Shown piece after piece: positions 1 to 8,991 of a stretch of DNA of 64,000 bases. Below the pieces are notes generated by a model. That model did no database searches. It was given only the letters and a program-made list of their open reading frames with translations, and was not told the origin of the DNA. Origin of the DNA: Gillisia sp. Hel_I_86 (GTDB taxonomy: Bacteria; Bacteroidota; Bacteroidia; Flavobacteriales; Flavobacteriaceae); assembly GCF_007827275.1 (NCBI RefSeq), contig NZ_VISE01000001.1, forward strand, positions 4,181,107-4,245,106, in the 5' to 3' direction. Numbering within the stretch: the stretch's first letter is position 1; each line of letters starts with the position of its first letter. The translations under genes and the position numbers were made by a program.

Positions 1-262
1 GGAGGAAGGCTTTTTAGATTTGACAGTTTTTGAAGGGGAAGGAACAGGGCGCTATTTAGATAACAGAAAAGAATGGTCTTCACTTAAACTTCCTTTTTCA
101 CACTCAAAAATAGCCAAGATAGAGATAATTGTTCCGGATGAAAGAGTGCAGATCATTCATGAAAACGGCAAAACGGGGTGTCCAGGAGATGGAATTATAT
201 GCATTAGTGAAATATTGGAGGTTGTTAAAGTGAAAACGTTGAAACCTGAGGAAATTATTTAA
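1..262 (+). CDS. P-II-like signalling protein, C-terminal part
   Basis: The reading frame is open through the left edge (frame starting at base 2), so the N-terminus lies outside the window. The visible part has a T-loop-like stretch (EGEGTGRY) followed by a beta strand (KIEIIVPDERV) and the Gly-rich PGDGIICISE end that is typical of P-II/GlnB trimers. It resembles the complete P-II-like protein at 29878. In Bacteroidota such P-II relatives often sit beside heavy-metal RND efflux genes, so a role in metal or nucleotide sensing rather than nitrogen control is plausible; that is inference. The next gene starts 11 bases downstream. Confidence 0.65.
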   Translation, partial: EEGFLDLTVFEGEGTGRYLDNRKEWSSLKLPFSHSKIAKIEIIVPDERVQIIHENGKTGCPGDGIICISEILEVVKVKTLKPEEII

Positions 263-273
263 AAATTAATGTC

Positions 274-555
274 ATGTACAAATTAAATATAACAAAGCTC
301 GGGCTGGCCACCGGTTTAACAGGTGCCTTGATTTATCTAGGTTGTATGATTGTAATGGCAACTACGGGACAAGAAGGTTCAATCACCTTTTTTAACAGTC
401 TCTTGCACGGGTTGGATACTACCAATATTATCCGGATGGATGTTTCCCTATTGGAAGCATTCTTTGGTATAGTACAGACATTCATTTTAGGATGGCTTAT
501 TGGTGCTTGTATTGCAGCTTTTTATAATGTACAGGCAAAAAAAATCCATAAATGA
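274..555 (+). CDS. Small membrane protein, DUF5676-like
   Basis: This 93-residue protein has two hydrophobic segments (about residues 10-32 and 62-86) separated by a short polar loop, and a basic C-terminal tail (QAKKIHK). The arrangement and length fit the DUF5676 family of small membrane proteins found in Bacteroidota metal-resistance islands. It follows the P-II-like gene by 11 bases and is probably co-transcribed. The biochemical function is unknown. Confidence 0.6.
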   Translation: MYKLNITKLGLATGLTGALIYLGCMIVMATTGQEGSITFFNSLLHGLDTTNIIRMDVSLLEAFFGIVQTFILGWLIGACIAAFYNVQAKKIHK

Positions 556-620
556 ATTAATGGATTCAAAAAATTAATAAAAATTTAATGTATATCCGTT
601 TTCTGTCCTAAAAGTTCTTT

Positions 621-702
621 CGTCACCCTGAATTTATTTCAGGGTCTCAATATTGCATTGATTTACATTGAAATGAGATTCTGAAACAAGTTCAGAATGA
701 CG
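621..702. repeat. REP-like palindromic intergenic repeat
   Basis: Two imperfect inverted arms, one beginning CGTCACCCTGAATTTATTTC and the other ending CAAGTTCAGAATGACG, face each other around an AT-rich centre. The arms start and end with CGTCA/TGACG. From memory, palindromes of this type are dispersed in intergenic regions of Flavobacteriaceae. It may act as a transcription terminator for the two upstream genes, but there is no clear run of T after the stem. Confidence 0.55.
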
Positions 703-774
703 TCATTTTTCAGTTTAGGATACTTTACGGACAAGCAAAAAAAAAATTAAACTATTTGCTAAATAATAAATACA

Positions 775-1308
775 ATGAAACAAATTAAATTAATAGCCAC
801 TATAGTTGTTTTAACGGTTTTGGCTGCTTGTGAAAAATCAGAAGACCCTTCTGAAAATGTAATTGAAGGAACTTATTTAGGCACACTTACCCACTCTGAT
901 GGTCTAAAAAGAAACGGGGCGAGCCAAGAGGAAGATGCTGTGGCAGAAGTTACAAATATTGGAAATAACCTTCTAGAGATCCATTGCTACAGCAATGAGT
1001 TGGATACCACGTTTGTATTGAATTACTACCAACACGATGACAGTGTACTGGTATGCTTTAACGGGGAAGATTTCGAAAATATGTACGGTCACATGTTGGG
1101 TCAGGGACATGGCAGTGGGAGCATGATGAATGACAAACAAAATGGTGAAACAGAATGGACGCATCACCTAAATGATGAGCACGAGGAAGGCGATGAACAT
1201 TTTGGTGGTTTTAGTATGCAGGACCAGGCTTTCGGGTATCGCTTCAAAATGATGGATGGGGACGTACCTTATTACCTGCAATTTCAGGGAAAAAGACAAG
1301 AGTTATAA
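775..1308 (+). CDS. His/Met-rich lipoprotein
   Basis: The 177-residue product has a lipoprotein signal peptide with a lipobox ending in AAC (Cys19), so it is likely anchored in a membrane facing the periplasm or cell surface. The centre (about residues 104-148) is unusually rich in His, Met, Gly and Asp/Glu (GHMLGQGHGSGSMM and a later HHLNDEHEEGDEH), as expected for a soft-metal-binding segment. No known family was recognised. Neighbouring P-II-like and metal genes support a copper or zinc binding role; this is inference from composition. Confidence 0.6.
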   Translation: MKQIKLIATIVVLTVLAACEKSEDPSENVIEGTYLGTLTHSDGLKRNGASQEEDAVAEVTNIGNNLLEIHCYSNELDTTFVLNYYQHDDSVLVCFNGEDFENMYGHMLGQGHGSGSMMNDKQNGETEWTHHLNDEHEEGDEHFGGFSMQDQAFGYRFKMMDGDVPYYLQFQGKRQEL

Positions 1309-1776
1309 GTGTATTCAATTCTTCAATAACAAAAAATATTAAAAATTGGATTGGCATTGCTTTTAAAAATTGAATATGCAAGCCTTATAGTAATAACAAC
1401 CAAATGATATGTTCCAAGATCAGTAAGAAACTGCCTGAGTGTTATTTTTTGAAAATTTAAAAGCCCTCTTGCGGAAATGTCATGCTTATTTCAGGAAAAT
1501 AATAATCCTATAAAAAACTCATTATTGGAAGTACCATCAGAGATGTCTAAAATATTTATAAATGAAGGAACTGCATAGTTGTATGATCATGTTTAAATAA
1601 AGATGAGATATTTGATCCAGCCTGCAGTAAAAAAAACTGGGCGGACGCAGGAGATTCAATAATTTGGAAAATTCCTGTTTTAGTATAGGAATTAGGAAGC
1701 TTGCCCCTATATAAAATTAGTTTTCCAACCCGATGCCCGAGGAGTTTGTCCCCAGGTAATTGACAAAAAGAATGGA
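1309..1776. other. Intergenic gap, no gene recognised
   Basis: This AT-rich stretch of 468 bases holds only very short open frames. No tRNA-like fold, strong repeat or recognisable gene remnant was seen. It probably contains the promoter of the lycopene-cyclase-domain gene, but no convincing TAnnTTTG box was found. Confidence 0.5.
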
Positions 1777-2478
1777 ATGCAAAATGTTTGGTTCATATGG
1801 TCGCTTATCATTCTTGCCCTTTGGGCTGTGATCTATGTGTCCAAAAAAGGGGTTAGGAAAGAAATGCTCAAAATGAGCCTTATTACAATGCCTTTTGGTT
1901 TAACAGAACAATTGTTTGTACCAGAATATTGGTTACCGCCATCCTTATTTAATTTGGCAAAAAGAACAGGGTTTGATATCGAGAGCCTTATCTTTTCTTT
2001 TGCCATTGGCGGCATTGGCATGGTGCTTTACATCCTTATTTTTAAATTGGGCCTCACTGAAATATCCTACACCGAACGCAGCCATCAAAGGCATAGCTTG
2101 CATAAATATATTCTTTTTGTGCCCGTAATCGTATTCATCGGCCTGGCACTTTTCACATCGCTTAACCATATGTATTGTGGCATCATAACGCTGTTCATCG
2201 GTGGATTGGCAACGCTTTATTGCCGTCCAGATCTAAAAGGAAAGATTTGGGTTGGAGGAATTTTGTTCACGGCACTCTATTTCGTTTATTTTGGAAGTAT
2301 TCTTCCGTTCTATCCCCAATATGTAGAACTGTACTGGAACCTGGACAACCTGACCCATATTCTTGTTTTTGGCATTCCCATTGAAGAATTATTGTTTGCG
2401 TTTACTTTTGGGATGTACTGGCCTGATCTGTACGAGCATTTATATTGGAGAAAATCGATTCAAACAGAAATAATTTAA
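1777..2478 (+). CDS. Lycopene cyclase domain-containing membrane protein
   Basis: The 233-residue polytopic membrane protein shows the two-repeat pattern of the CarR/CrtY-type lycopene cyclase domain. The second repeat carries FGIPIEELLFAFTFG (PIEE at 201-204) and the first a matching ESLIFSF around residues 69-75. In this family the acidic residues belong to the cyclase active site. Length is about that of a tandem bacterial cyclase. No other carotenoid genes are nearby, so the substrate is uncertain. The stop lies 2 bases before the APC permease start, so the two are probably one operon. Confidence 0.7.
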   Translation: MQNVWFIWSLIILALWAVIYVSKKGVRKEMLKMSLITMPFGLTEQLFVPEYWLPPSLFNLAKRTGFDIESLIFSFAIGGIGMVLYILIFKLGLTEISYTERSHQRHSLHKYILFVPVIVFIGLALFTSLNHMYCGIITLFIGGLATLYCRPDLKGKIWVGGILFTALYFVYFGSILPFYPQYVELYWNLDNLTHILVFGIPIEELLFAFTFGMYWPDLYEHLYWRKSIQTEII

Positions 2479-2480
2479 CA

Positions 2481-3830
2481 ATGAAAGACAGTAAAGGCAC
2501 AAACAATAAGCTAAGCTTAATAGGATCTATATCCCTTGGCACGGGTGTAATGATTGGTGCCGGTATATTTGTGTTGATGGGGCAAATAGCCGAGTTGGTA
2601 GGTGACCTATTTCCCATCGCATTTATTGCGGGAGCTGTTGTGGTGGGTTTCAGTTCCTATTCCTACGTAAAGTTTTCAAATGCTTTTCCTTCTTCGGGAG
2701 GTGTAGTCAAATTTTTAAATAAATCCTATGGGCCTGGAACGACAACCGGTGTTTTTTCTTTGTTGATGTATGTCTCAATGGTGGTTTCTGAAAGTTTGGT
2801 GGCAGGTACTTTCGGAGCCTATACGCTTCGGCTGTTCCCAGAGAGTTTTGCCGGTTACGCATCCATTCTTGGTATTCTTCTTTTAATGACAGCATATATC
2901 GTGAATATTTTAGGAAACAAAGTAATTGGTGCAACAGCCACTTTTACAGCTATTATTAAAGTAGCTGGTATTGCATTGCTTGCGATTGCAGGTCTTGTAG
3001 CTTCCGGGTTTGCAGATATTACAGGAAACTATATCCCTCAAAACACCGAAACCTTGCCACAGGGATTAGGCTTTGTAGCTGCCTTGGCCTTGGCAATTCT
3101 TGCTTATAAAGGATTTACAACAATAACGAATCAAGGAGGGGACATTAAAAATCCCCATAAAAATCTTGGGAAGTCCATTATTTTTTCCATTCTTATTTGT
3201 ACCTTCATTTATGTTGCTCTGGCCCTAGCTGTTGCTGGAGGATTAAGCATTCCGGAAATAATCGAAGCAAAAGACTATGCCCTGGCCGCAGCTGCAAAAC
3301 CTGTTTTTGGCGAATGGGGTTCTTGGATTACCATAGCAATAGCCATTATAGCAACCTTTTCGGGCGTAATAGCAAGTGTTTTTTCGGCTTCACGCTTGTT
3401 GGCAATGCTCAGCAATATGAAACAGGTGCCCTCCTTAAAAAAAATGGGCAATTTTAAAAACCCCGCTCTCATCTTTACGGTTGCCCTCGCTATTTTACTC
3501 ACCGTCCTGTTCGATTTAACAAGAATTGCTTCCCTAGGAGCTATTTTTTACCTCATTATGGATATCGCTATCCATTGGGGGCTTTTCCGTCACCTTAAAA
3601 ACGAGGTGAAATTTCAACCCATCATTCCGCTAATTGCCATTGTAATGGATATAGCTGTACTCACAGCCTTTCTTTATATAAAATACCTGAACGATCCATT
3701 GGTGCTTATCGTTGCGGCAATTGGGATTGTTTTAATACTTGTTGCGGAACGCCTTTTTATGATTTCGCATACAGATGATGAAGGTAATATGCCGATGGGA
3801 ATGGAAACTAAAAAAAACAATAATACATAA
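2481..3830 (+). CDS. APC family amino acid/amine permease
   Basis: The product is about 449 residues with roughly 12 hydrophobic helices. Near the N-terminus it has the APC fingerprint GTGVMIGAGIFVLMG, the unwound first helix that binds substrate. I prefer ATG at 2481, two bases after the lycopene-cyclase gene, to the ATG at 2445 inside that gene. Substrate cannot be told from sequence. A second, different APC permease is at 47060. The GAPDH gene starts 21 bases downstream, suggesting read-through. Confidence 0.8.
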   Translation: MKDSKGTNNKLSLIGSISLGTGVMIGAGIFVLMGQIAELVGDLFPIAFIAGAVVVGFSSYSYVKFSNAFPSSGGVVKFLNKSYGPGTTTGVFSLLMYVSMVVSESLVAGTFGAYTLRLFPESFAGYASILGILLLMTAYIVNILGNKVIGATATFTAIIKVAGIALLAIAGLVASGFADITGNYIPQNTETLPQGLGFVAALALAILAYKGFTTITNQGGDIKNPHKNLGKSIIFSILICTFIYVALALAVAGGLSIPEIIEAKDYALAAAAKPVFGEWGSWITIAIAIIATFSGVIASVFSASRLLAMLSNMKQVPSLKKMGNFKNPALIFTVALAILLTVLFDLTRIASLGAIFYLIMDIAIHWGLFRHLKNEVKFQPIIPLIAIVMDIAVLTAFLYIKYLNDPLVLIVAAIGIVLILVAERLFMISHTDDEGNMPMGMETKKNNNT

Positions 3831-3851
3831 TTAATTAATAAAACAATACGT

Positions 3852-4865
3852 ATGAAAAATATAGCAGTAATAGGATATGGGGTCATCGGCAAAAGAGTGG
3901 TTGATGCCATCCATCTACAAGACGATATGAGCCTTATTGGAGTGTGCGATATCATTAGCGATTGGCGCATACAAAATGCGGTGAGAAAAGAGTATGATAT
4001 CTACGCGGCCACTCAAGAGGCAGCTGATAAAATGGAGTCCCAAGGGATTTCAGTAAAGGGAAATATGCAAGACCTATTGGACAAAGTGGACCTCGTCGTG
4101 GACTGTACCCCAAAAAAAATAGCAGCTCAAAATGTAAAAACCTATAAAGAAAAAGGCATTAAGTTCATTCTCCAAGGAGGTGAAAAACACGAAACCACAG
4201 GCCATTCCTTTAGTGCCGAAAACAATTACAAATCGGCTATAAATCTTGATGCCACTAGGGTTGTTTCCTGCAACACTACCTCTATTTTAAGGACGTTAAC
4301 TGCCCTAAAAAAAGCAGATTTATTGGATCATGCCAGGGGAACACTATTGAGAAGAGCCACAGATCCTTGGGAAAGCCATCTAGGTGGTATTATGAACACC
4401 ATGGTGCCCGAAAAGGACATCCCAAGCCATCAAGGACCCGATGCACAAAGCGTAGATCCCGAATTGGATGTCATCACTTCCGCAGTAAAAGTGCCCCAAA
4501 CACTCAGCCATATGCACTACTGGAATGTAAAGTTGAGCAAAAAGGTTTCCAAAGAAGAAATTGTGGAAGCATTCAAAACATCCACGCGAATTAAAATGAT
4601 CCGCTATGACCAGGGGCTGGTCTCCAACAACACCATAAAGGAAATGTTCCTGGATATGGGCAGGCCCTGGGGCGATATGTATGAAGTTGCCCTTTGGGAA
4701 GATATGCTGAAGGTACAGGGAGACGAACTTTTTTATGCATATGTGGTCGATAACCAGGCCATTGTTATACCTGAAACTATTGATGCCATTAGGGCACTTA
4801 CCGGGATTGAAACCGATGGAGCAAAATCCATTGCCAAAACCAATGAAAGTTTAGGAATTCATTAA
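3852..4865 (+). CDS. Type II (archaeal-type) glyceraldehyde-3-phosphate dehydrogenase
   Basis: This 337-residue enzyme would oxidise glyceraldehyde 3-phosphate with NAD(P) and phosphate in the cytoplasm. The N-terminus has a Rossmann loop (IGYGVIGKRV, residues 7-16). The catalytic Cys is Cys140 in VVSCNTTS, the motif of archaeal GAPDH rather than the SCTTNC of ordinary bacterial GapA. RRATDP, PSHQGPD and LSHMHYW in the second half also match the archaeal family. The aldolase gene follows after 13 bases, so two successive glycolytic steps are co-encoded. It probably supplements a housekeeping GapA elsewhere and has likely been transferred. Confidence 0.88.
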   Translation: MKNIAVIGYGVIGKRVVDAIHLQDDMSLIGVCDIISDWRIQNAVRKEYDIYAATQEAADKMESQGISVKGNMQDLLDKVDLVVDCTPKKIAAQNVKTYKEKGIKFILQGGEKHETTGHSFSAENNYKSAINLDATRVVSCNTTSILRTLTALKKADLLDHARGTLLRRATDPWESHLGGIMNTMVPEKDIPSHQGPDAQSVDPELDVITSAVKVPQTLSHMHYWNVKLSKKVSKEEIVEAFKTSTRIKMIRYDQGLVSNNTIKEMFLDMGRPWGDMYEVALWEDMLKVQGDELFYAYVVDNQAIVIPETIDAIRALTGIETDGAKSIAKTNESLGIH

Positions 4866-4878
4866 TTCTTATTAAAAA

Positions 4879-5940
4879 ATGAAAACAGCTATAAATATCA
4901 CAGAAATTTTAGGAGAAAAAGCATCCTTCTATTTGGATCACGTTTGTGAAAAAATAACAAAGGATGAATTGCAAATACCTGGAAAAAAGAGTCTTGACAA
5001 GGTATTTGGCAATAGCAACAGAAGTCCGCAGGTAATGCGAAGCCTCTCCCAATTATACAACCACGGCAATCTGGGCGGGACAGGCTATTTGAGCATCCTG
5101 CCCGTAGACCAAGGTATCGAGCATAGCGCGGCCTTCTCGTTCTATAAAAACCCTGACTATTTTGACCCCGAGAATATCATAAGACTCGCCATTGAGGCCG
5201 GGTGCGACGGGGTGGCTTCCACATTTGGGGTTTTGGGACTAAACGCCCGTAAATATGCCCACAAAATCCCGTTCATCGTGAAAATCAATCATAATGAGCT
5301 CCTCACCTACCCCAACAAATATGACCAAACCCTTTTTGGAAAAGTGAAAACTGCCTGGGATATGGGAGCCGTTGCCGTGGGTGCCACCATCTATTTTGGT
5401 TCCGAAGAAAGCAACCGGCAGCTCAAGGAAATTTCCGAAGCTTTTGAAGAAGCCCATAATCTGGGAATGGCTACCATTTTATGGTGCTATCTGCGCAATG
5501 AAGCATTCAAAACAGAAAAACAAGATTATCACGCAGCTGCCGATGTAACAGGGCAAGCCAACCATTTGGGCGTTACCATTCAAGCAGATTTCATCAAACA
5601 AAAACTACCCACCAATAATTTCGGGTTTAAGAATATAGGATTTGGAAAATACGACGATCCAATGTATGAGGCCTTGACAACCGACCACCCCATCGACCTT
5701 TGTAGGTTACAGGTAGCCAATTGTTATATGGGCAAAATAGGACTGATAAATTCCGGTGGTGGTTCAAAAGGAAAATCCGATATGGTGGAAGCCATCACTA
5801 CGGCAGTCATTAACAAAAGGGCCGGGGGTTCTGGGCTGATAATGGGTAGAAAAGCATTCCAAAAACCATTAAGTGAAGGGGTTAAATTAATCAATACCGT
5901 GCAGAGCGTTTATCTGGACACTAAAATCACAGTAGCCTAA
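4879..5940 (+). CDS. fbaB: Class I fructose-bisphosphate aldolase, FbaB/DhnA type
   Basis: The 353-residue protein matches the FbaB-type class I aldolase, which splits fructose 1,6-bisphosphate to DHAP and glyceraldehyde 3-phosphate through a Schiff base. Recognisable blocks are [12 protein letters not shown] (about 72-83), [25 protein letters not shown] and [10 protein letters not shown]. The lysine in QADFIKQK (near residue 240) occupies the position expected of the Schiff-base Lys in E. coli FbaB. Its product is the substrate of the GAPDH encoded just upstream. Most bacteria use class II aldolases, so this looks like a condition-specific isozyme. Confidence 0.9.
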   Translation: MKTAINITEILGEKASFYLDHVCEKITKDELQIPGKKSLDKVFGNSNRSPQVMRSLSQLYNHGNLGGTGYLSILPVDQGIEHSAAFSFYKNPDYFDPENIIRLAIEAGCDGVASTFGVLGLNARKYAHKIPFIVKINHNELLTYPNKYDQTLFGKVKTAWDMGAVAVGATIYFGSEESNRQLKEISEAFEEAHNLGMATILWCYLRNEAFKTEKQDYHAAADVTGQANHLGVTIQADFIKQKLPTNNFGFKNIGFGKYDDPMYEALTTDHPIDLCRLQVANCYMGKIGLINSGGGSKGKSDMVEAITTAVINKRAGGSGLIMGRKAFQKPLSEGVKLINTVQSVYLDTKITVA

Positions 5941-6124
5941 ATATAATAAAATCTATAATACGAAAATAATGTCCACGGGCAATTCTAATTATGGAAAACA
6001 CCAACCTGCAAAACAGCCATGGAGGATATAGATATGGACAATGATCCGGTACATGGAATAGGTAAAACCACAAAGATTGGCAATTGTCCGAAAACGCAAA
6101 TTCTTAAACCTATTAACACAAAAA

Positions 6125-6493
6125 ATGATGAAAACAGTAAAATCCATAGTACAAAAACTCCTCCTTTTGAGCATAGTTGCAACCTTCGTTATGGTAATTT
6201 CTTCCTGCTCCACCCACCAAAGGTATCCCGCTCCCGCCCAAAACATATACAATGATCCTGTATGTGGGGAATTTGTAAAATCCGGTTCTGCCCTAACCTA
6301 TCAATATCAAGGTTCTGTTTACTATTTCGATTCTGAGGAATGTCTTGCAGTATTCACTAAAAACCCGGAAAAATTCACCAAAACCAGTTATAAACGTGGC
6401 AATAACCATATGGGTTTCTCAAAGTGGGGATGGTGGGTCCCGGTAATGATTGCTACAATGGCTGTAGTAATGATCATAGGCGTTAACCATTGA
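6125..6493 (+). CDS. YHS-domain lipoprotein
   Basis: The product (about 122 residues from ATG 6125) has a lipoprotein signal with the lipobox VISSC. A YHS domain follows (YNDPVCGEFVKSG...VYYFDSEECLAVF), a short metal-associated fold usually built around Cys residues, and then a C-terminal hydrophobic segment (WWVPVMIATMAVVMIIGV). A start further upstream at 6077 would put a basic extension before the signal peptide and is less likely. YHS domains occur in copper and heavy-metal ATPases and oxidoreductases, so a metal-handling role is inferred. Confidence 0.65.
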   Translation: MMKTVKSIVQKLLLLSIVATFVMVISSCSTHQRYPAPAQNIYNDPVCGEFVKSGSALTYQYQGSVYYFDSEECLAVFTKNPEKFTKTSYKRGNNHMGFSKWGWWVPVMIATMAVVMIIGVNH

Positions 6494-6600
6494 AAAAGGG
6501 CTGGTATTTTTGAAGACACCTTCTAAGAGCCTTTTAAAAGATGATAAGGACAAATAAAAGAAAGCAACTCCAATAAGAGATGAGTAGATAGGTATCTCCC

Positions 6601-6609
6601 GACAGGAAC
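6601..6609. repeat. Target-site duplication, left of IS4 element
   Basis: GACAGGAAC directly precedes the left inverted repeat and recurs at 8065-8073 directly after the right one. A 9-bp duplication is within the range known for IS4-family insertion and indicates a fairly recent, intact insertion. Confidence 0.9.
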
Positions 6610-8004
6610 CTATCGTGTGGACACATCTTTATGAATGGTCCACCCTTCCATGGCAGCCTTAAAATATTTCAATCCTATCCATAGGGTCGTTATGCCCGGA
6701 TGCCTTTTGCTTTCATAGCCTTTCCATCCGCCAAGTCTTGCTATCGCCCAAACATATCTCTTTAGCCCTTTTTCCTTATACGGGTTTTTTTGTTTCTCTG
6801 TCCTACCTTCCAGTCTTATTATCTGGTGCTCTAAAAACGTTTGTTCTTCTTCCGTGAAACAGCTATCGGCGCTCATCTCTCCTTCTGGTACCGCATACGC
6901 CAGCCGCATCAAGAACAGTTTGATGATGACCTCCATTATCAACAAGCTCAGTTTTCTTACCGATGACCCATACTCCAGCTCTGACGCCTCGATATTGTAG
7001 CCCTCTTTTTTTAATATCTTGAACACCTCTTCTATGGTCCACCTCCACTTATACCATTCCACGCACATTTCTGCCATTTCCAGAGTCTCTATGGGCAGGC
7101 TTGTCAACAACCTCCAGCACACCCTGTCCGGCCCGGTACGGTTCGCCTCTTTGGCCTCTACCAGGTATAGTTTTATGCTGGGTGCCACTGCTTTGCTTGC
7201 CGCCCTGGTCCTTTTAAGTTCCACCTCTTTATATCTGATTTCAATTTTTGCAATCCTTTTTTTTCTTCTGGTCTTTGCACAGGCATCCACCTGTACCTCA
7301 TAGGATCCTTGATAGGGTTGGTCCGCCAGGCAGCTAAACAATTTTGACCCATCCGCCAAGGTCCTATCCGTACGGGCCCTTATCAATAGATCTGTTTGTG
7401 CATCTGGTATGGTTGCAAACTGTTCGTAGATATCGCCTTCCCTATCTTGTACGATCACCATTCCCGCTACCACGCCCCTTAGCGAGGCCTGTGTGTTTTT
7501 GGAAACTTCTATCCACTTATAGGACTCTTTTTCTTCTATGGGCAGCTTGCCGTACTGTCTTTCATGCTTTGATGCGAACTCCAAGGGCCTGTTCCAGATC
7601 TTTATATCAGAATAGCCGTAGGGGGTGCCGCTCACGGCATCCAAGACCAAACTTGGGTGGATGAAGAACCCCAGTCCCTGGGAATTCTTCGCATTGGTCG
7701 TGCCCACAAAGCCATCTTTATTGATCCTATTACCATGGCTGCTTAGGTTGACCTCCGTGGTATCTTGGATACAGACAACAAATTTGCCCGCACAAGCCAT
7801 CTGGCAATTATGTACCAAGTTCTCTACTATATCTCCTTCACTGACCCTATCGTTCTGCAAAAAACGGTAAACGGCCTTTGCGTCTGATTCGTTCCTGCTG
7901 AGCTGACGGATCGAATGGACGCTCTTGCTGAACAGGTCCGATAAAATCTTGTTGCCCCGATAAACCAACCGTTTATCCCCTAAGCCTGTGAACCCCCTTC
8001 TCAT
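6610..8004 (-). CDS. IS4-family transposase
   Basis: The 464-residue DDE transposase has the IS4 signature Y-(2)-R-(3)-E-(6)-K in YKWRWTIEEVFKILK. An earlier acidic region is VCIQDTTEV and a second is VVQDREGD. Length fits the family. The stop codon lies within the left inverted repeat (6610-6612). The gene appears intact and able to support transposition. Confidence 0.9.
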   Translation of the reverse strand: MRRGFTGLGDKRLVYRGNKILSDLFSKSVHSIRQLSRNESDAKAVYRFLQNDRVSEGDIVENLVHNCQMACAGKFVVCIQDTTEVNLSSHGNRINKDGFVGTTNAKNSQGLGFFIHPSLVLDAVSGTPYGYSDIKIWNRPLEFASKHERQYGKLPIEEKESYKWIEVSKNTQASLRGVVAGMVIVQDREGDIYEQFATIPDAQTDLLIRARTDRTLADGSKLFSCLADQPYQGSYEVQVDACAKTRRKKRIAKIEIRYKEVELKRTRAASKAVAPSIKLYLVEAKEANRTGPDRVCWRLLTSLPIETLEMAEMCVEWYKWRWTIEEVFKILKKEGYNIEASELEYGSSVRKLSLLIMEVIIKLFLMRLAYAVPEGEMSADSCFTEEEQTFLEHQIIRLEGRTEKQKNPYKEKGLKRYVWAIARLGGWKGYESKRHPGITTLWIGLKYFKAAMEGWTIHKDVSTR

Positions 8005-8064
8005 TTTTTGAGTAAAATTAATGCTAATCCCTTAAAATATTAAATAATTGTGTCCACACGATAG
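6610..8064 (-). mobile_element. Complete IS4-family insertion sequence
   Basis: The element is 1455 bp long, bounded by perfect 16-bp inverted repeats (CTATCGTGTGGACACA at 6610-6625 and its complement at 8049-8064) and a 9-bp target duplication. It carries one transposase gene on the minus strand. It is inserted between the YHS lipoprotein and the universal stress protein and interrupts no gene, but it may separate the aldolase/GAPDH genes from the promoter or read-through of the downstream set. Confidence 0.92.
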
Positions 8065-8073
8065 GACAGGAAC
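8065..8073. repeat. Target-site duplication, right of IS4 element
   Basis: GACAGGAAC is repeated exactly as at 6601-6609, marking the right border of the IS4 insertion. Confidence 0.9.
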
Positions 8074-8154
8074 AGTTAAACCAAAAATACTATCACTATT
8101 GGAATCTTTTTACGGGCATAAGATTGATTTAAAAAACATAAAATTCAATAAATT

Positions 8155-8991
8155 ATGAAAAACATACTCGTACCAACCAATTTCTCCAAAAACTGTACAA
8201 AAGCTGCACATCTTGCCATTAAAATGGCAAAATTATACAATGCTGAAATACACTTTTTACATTTAATAACTACTCCTGTGGATTGGGTAAAATTGGACAA
8301 ATTAAAAGAAAAAAGATATCCCGAAACCTTGAAACAAATAGGAAGTGCTAAAGCTGACTTGAGAGAACTGGAAAAAAAAGCGGAACGCCAAGGACTGGTA
8401 AGTAGGACCTTTTTGGAATTTAATGCTGGACATGCCGATATTTTAAAACATTCAGGTCATTTTCACCATGATTTTATAGTTACCGGCAGTAGTGGCACCA
8501 AGGGTGGAGTACGTGAATTATTTGGCAGTAATGTGGAAAAAATAATAAGAAAATCGGATGATCCTGTAATTGTTGTTAAAGAAGAGGAGGTCACCTTTCC
8601 ATTCAAGGATATTGTTTTTGTTTCAGATTTTTCAGAAGATGTAAGCAAAGCTTTTGAACACGTCATCTCGATTGCCGAAAAATGTGGTGCACATATCCAT
8701 TTATTGAGGATCAATACCGAGACTGATTTTAACAGTATAGAACTAGGCTTAAACCCCATCAAAGAGTTCTTGAAAAAGTTCCCTCAATTAAATACTCATT
8801 CGATGAACGTATACAACGAACCCTCCGTGGAAACAGGTATAAACAACTTCTTAGCTTACAAGAATGCCGATTTGATTGCGATGTGCACCCGTGGAAGCAC
8901 AGGTTTTTTGAGCTTGTTCTCCAAAAGTATCGCTGAGGGGGTCGCAAACCACTCCGCACTACCGGTAATGACCATAAATATCAAAAAATGA
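8155..8991 (+). CDS. Tandem universal stress protein (UspA) family
   Basis: The 278-residue protein consists of two Usp domains. The first (1-140) starts KNILVPTNFS and ends with the nucleotide-binding pattern GSSGTKGGVRELFGSNVEKI. The second (about 155-278) starts KDIVFVSDFS and ends RGSTGFLSLFSKSIAEGV. Both halves keep a version of the G-x2-G-x9-G-S/T loop that binds ATP in this family. It overlaps the next gene by 4 bases (ATGA), so translation is coupled to the ATP-cone nuclease. Usp proteins accompany growth arrest and energy stress, which fits the nucleotide-salvage neighbours. Confidence 0.9.
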   Translation: MKNILVPTNFSKNCTKAAHLAIKMAKLYNAEIHFLHLITTPVDWVKLDKLKEKRYPETLKQIGSAKADLRELEKKAERQGLVSRTFLEFNAGHADILKHSGHFHHDFIVTGSSGTKGGVRELFGSNVEKIIRKSDDPVIVVKEEEVTFPFKDIVFVSDFSEDVSKAFEHVISIAEKCGAHIHLLRINTETDFNSIELGLNPIKEFLKKFPQLNTHSMNVYNEPSVETGINNFLAYKNADLIAMCTRGSTGFLSLFSKSIAEGVANHSALPVMTINIKK

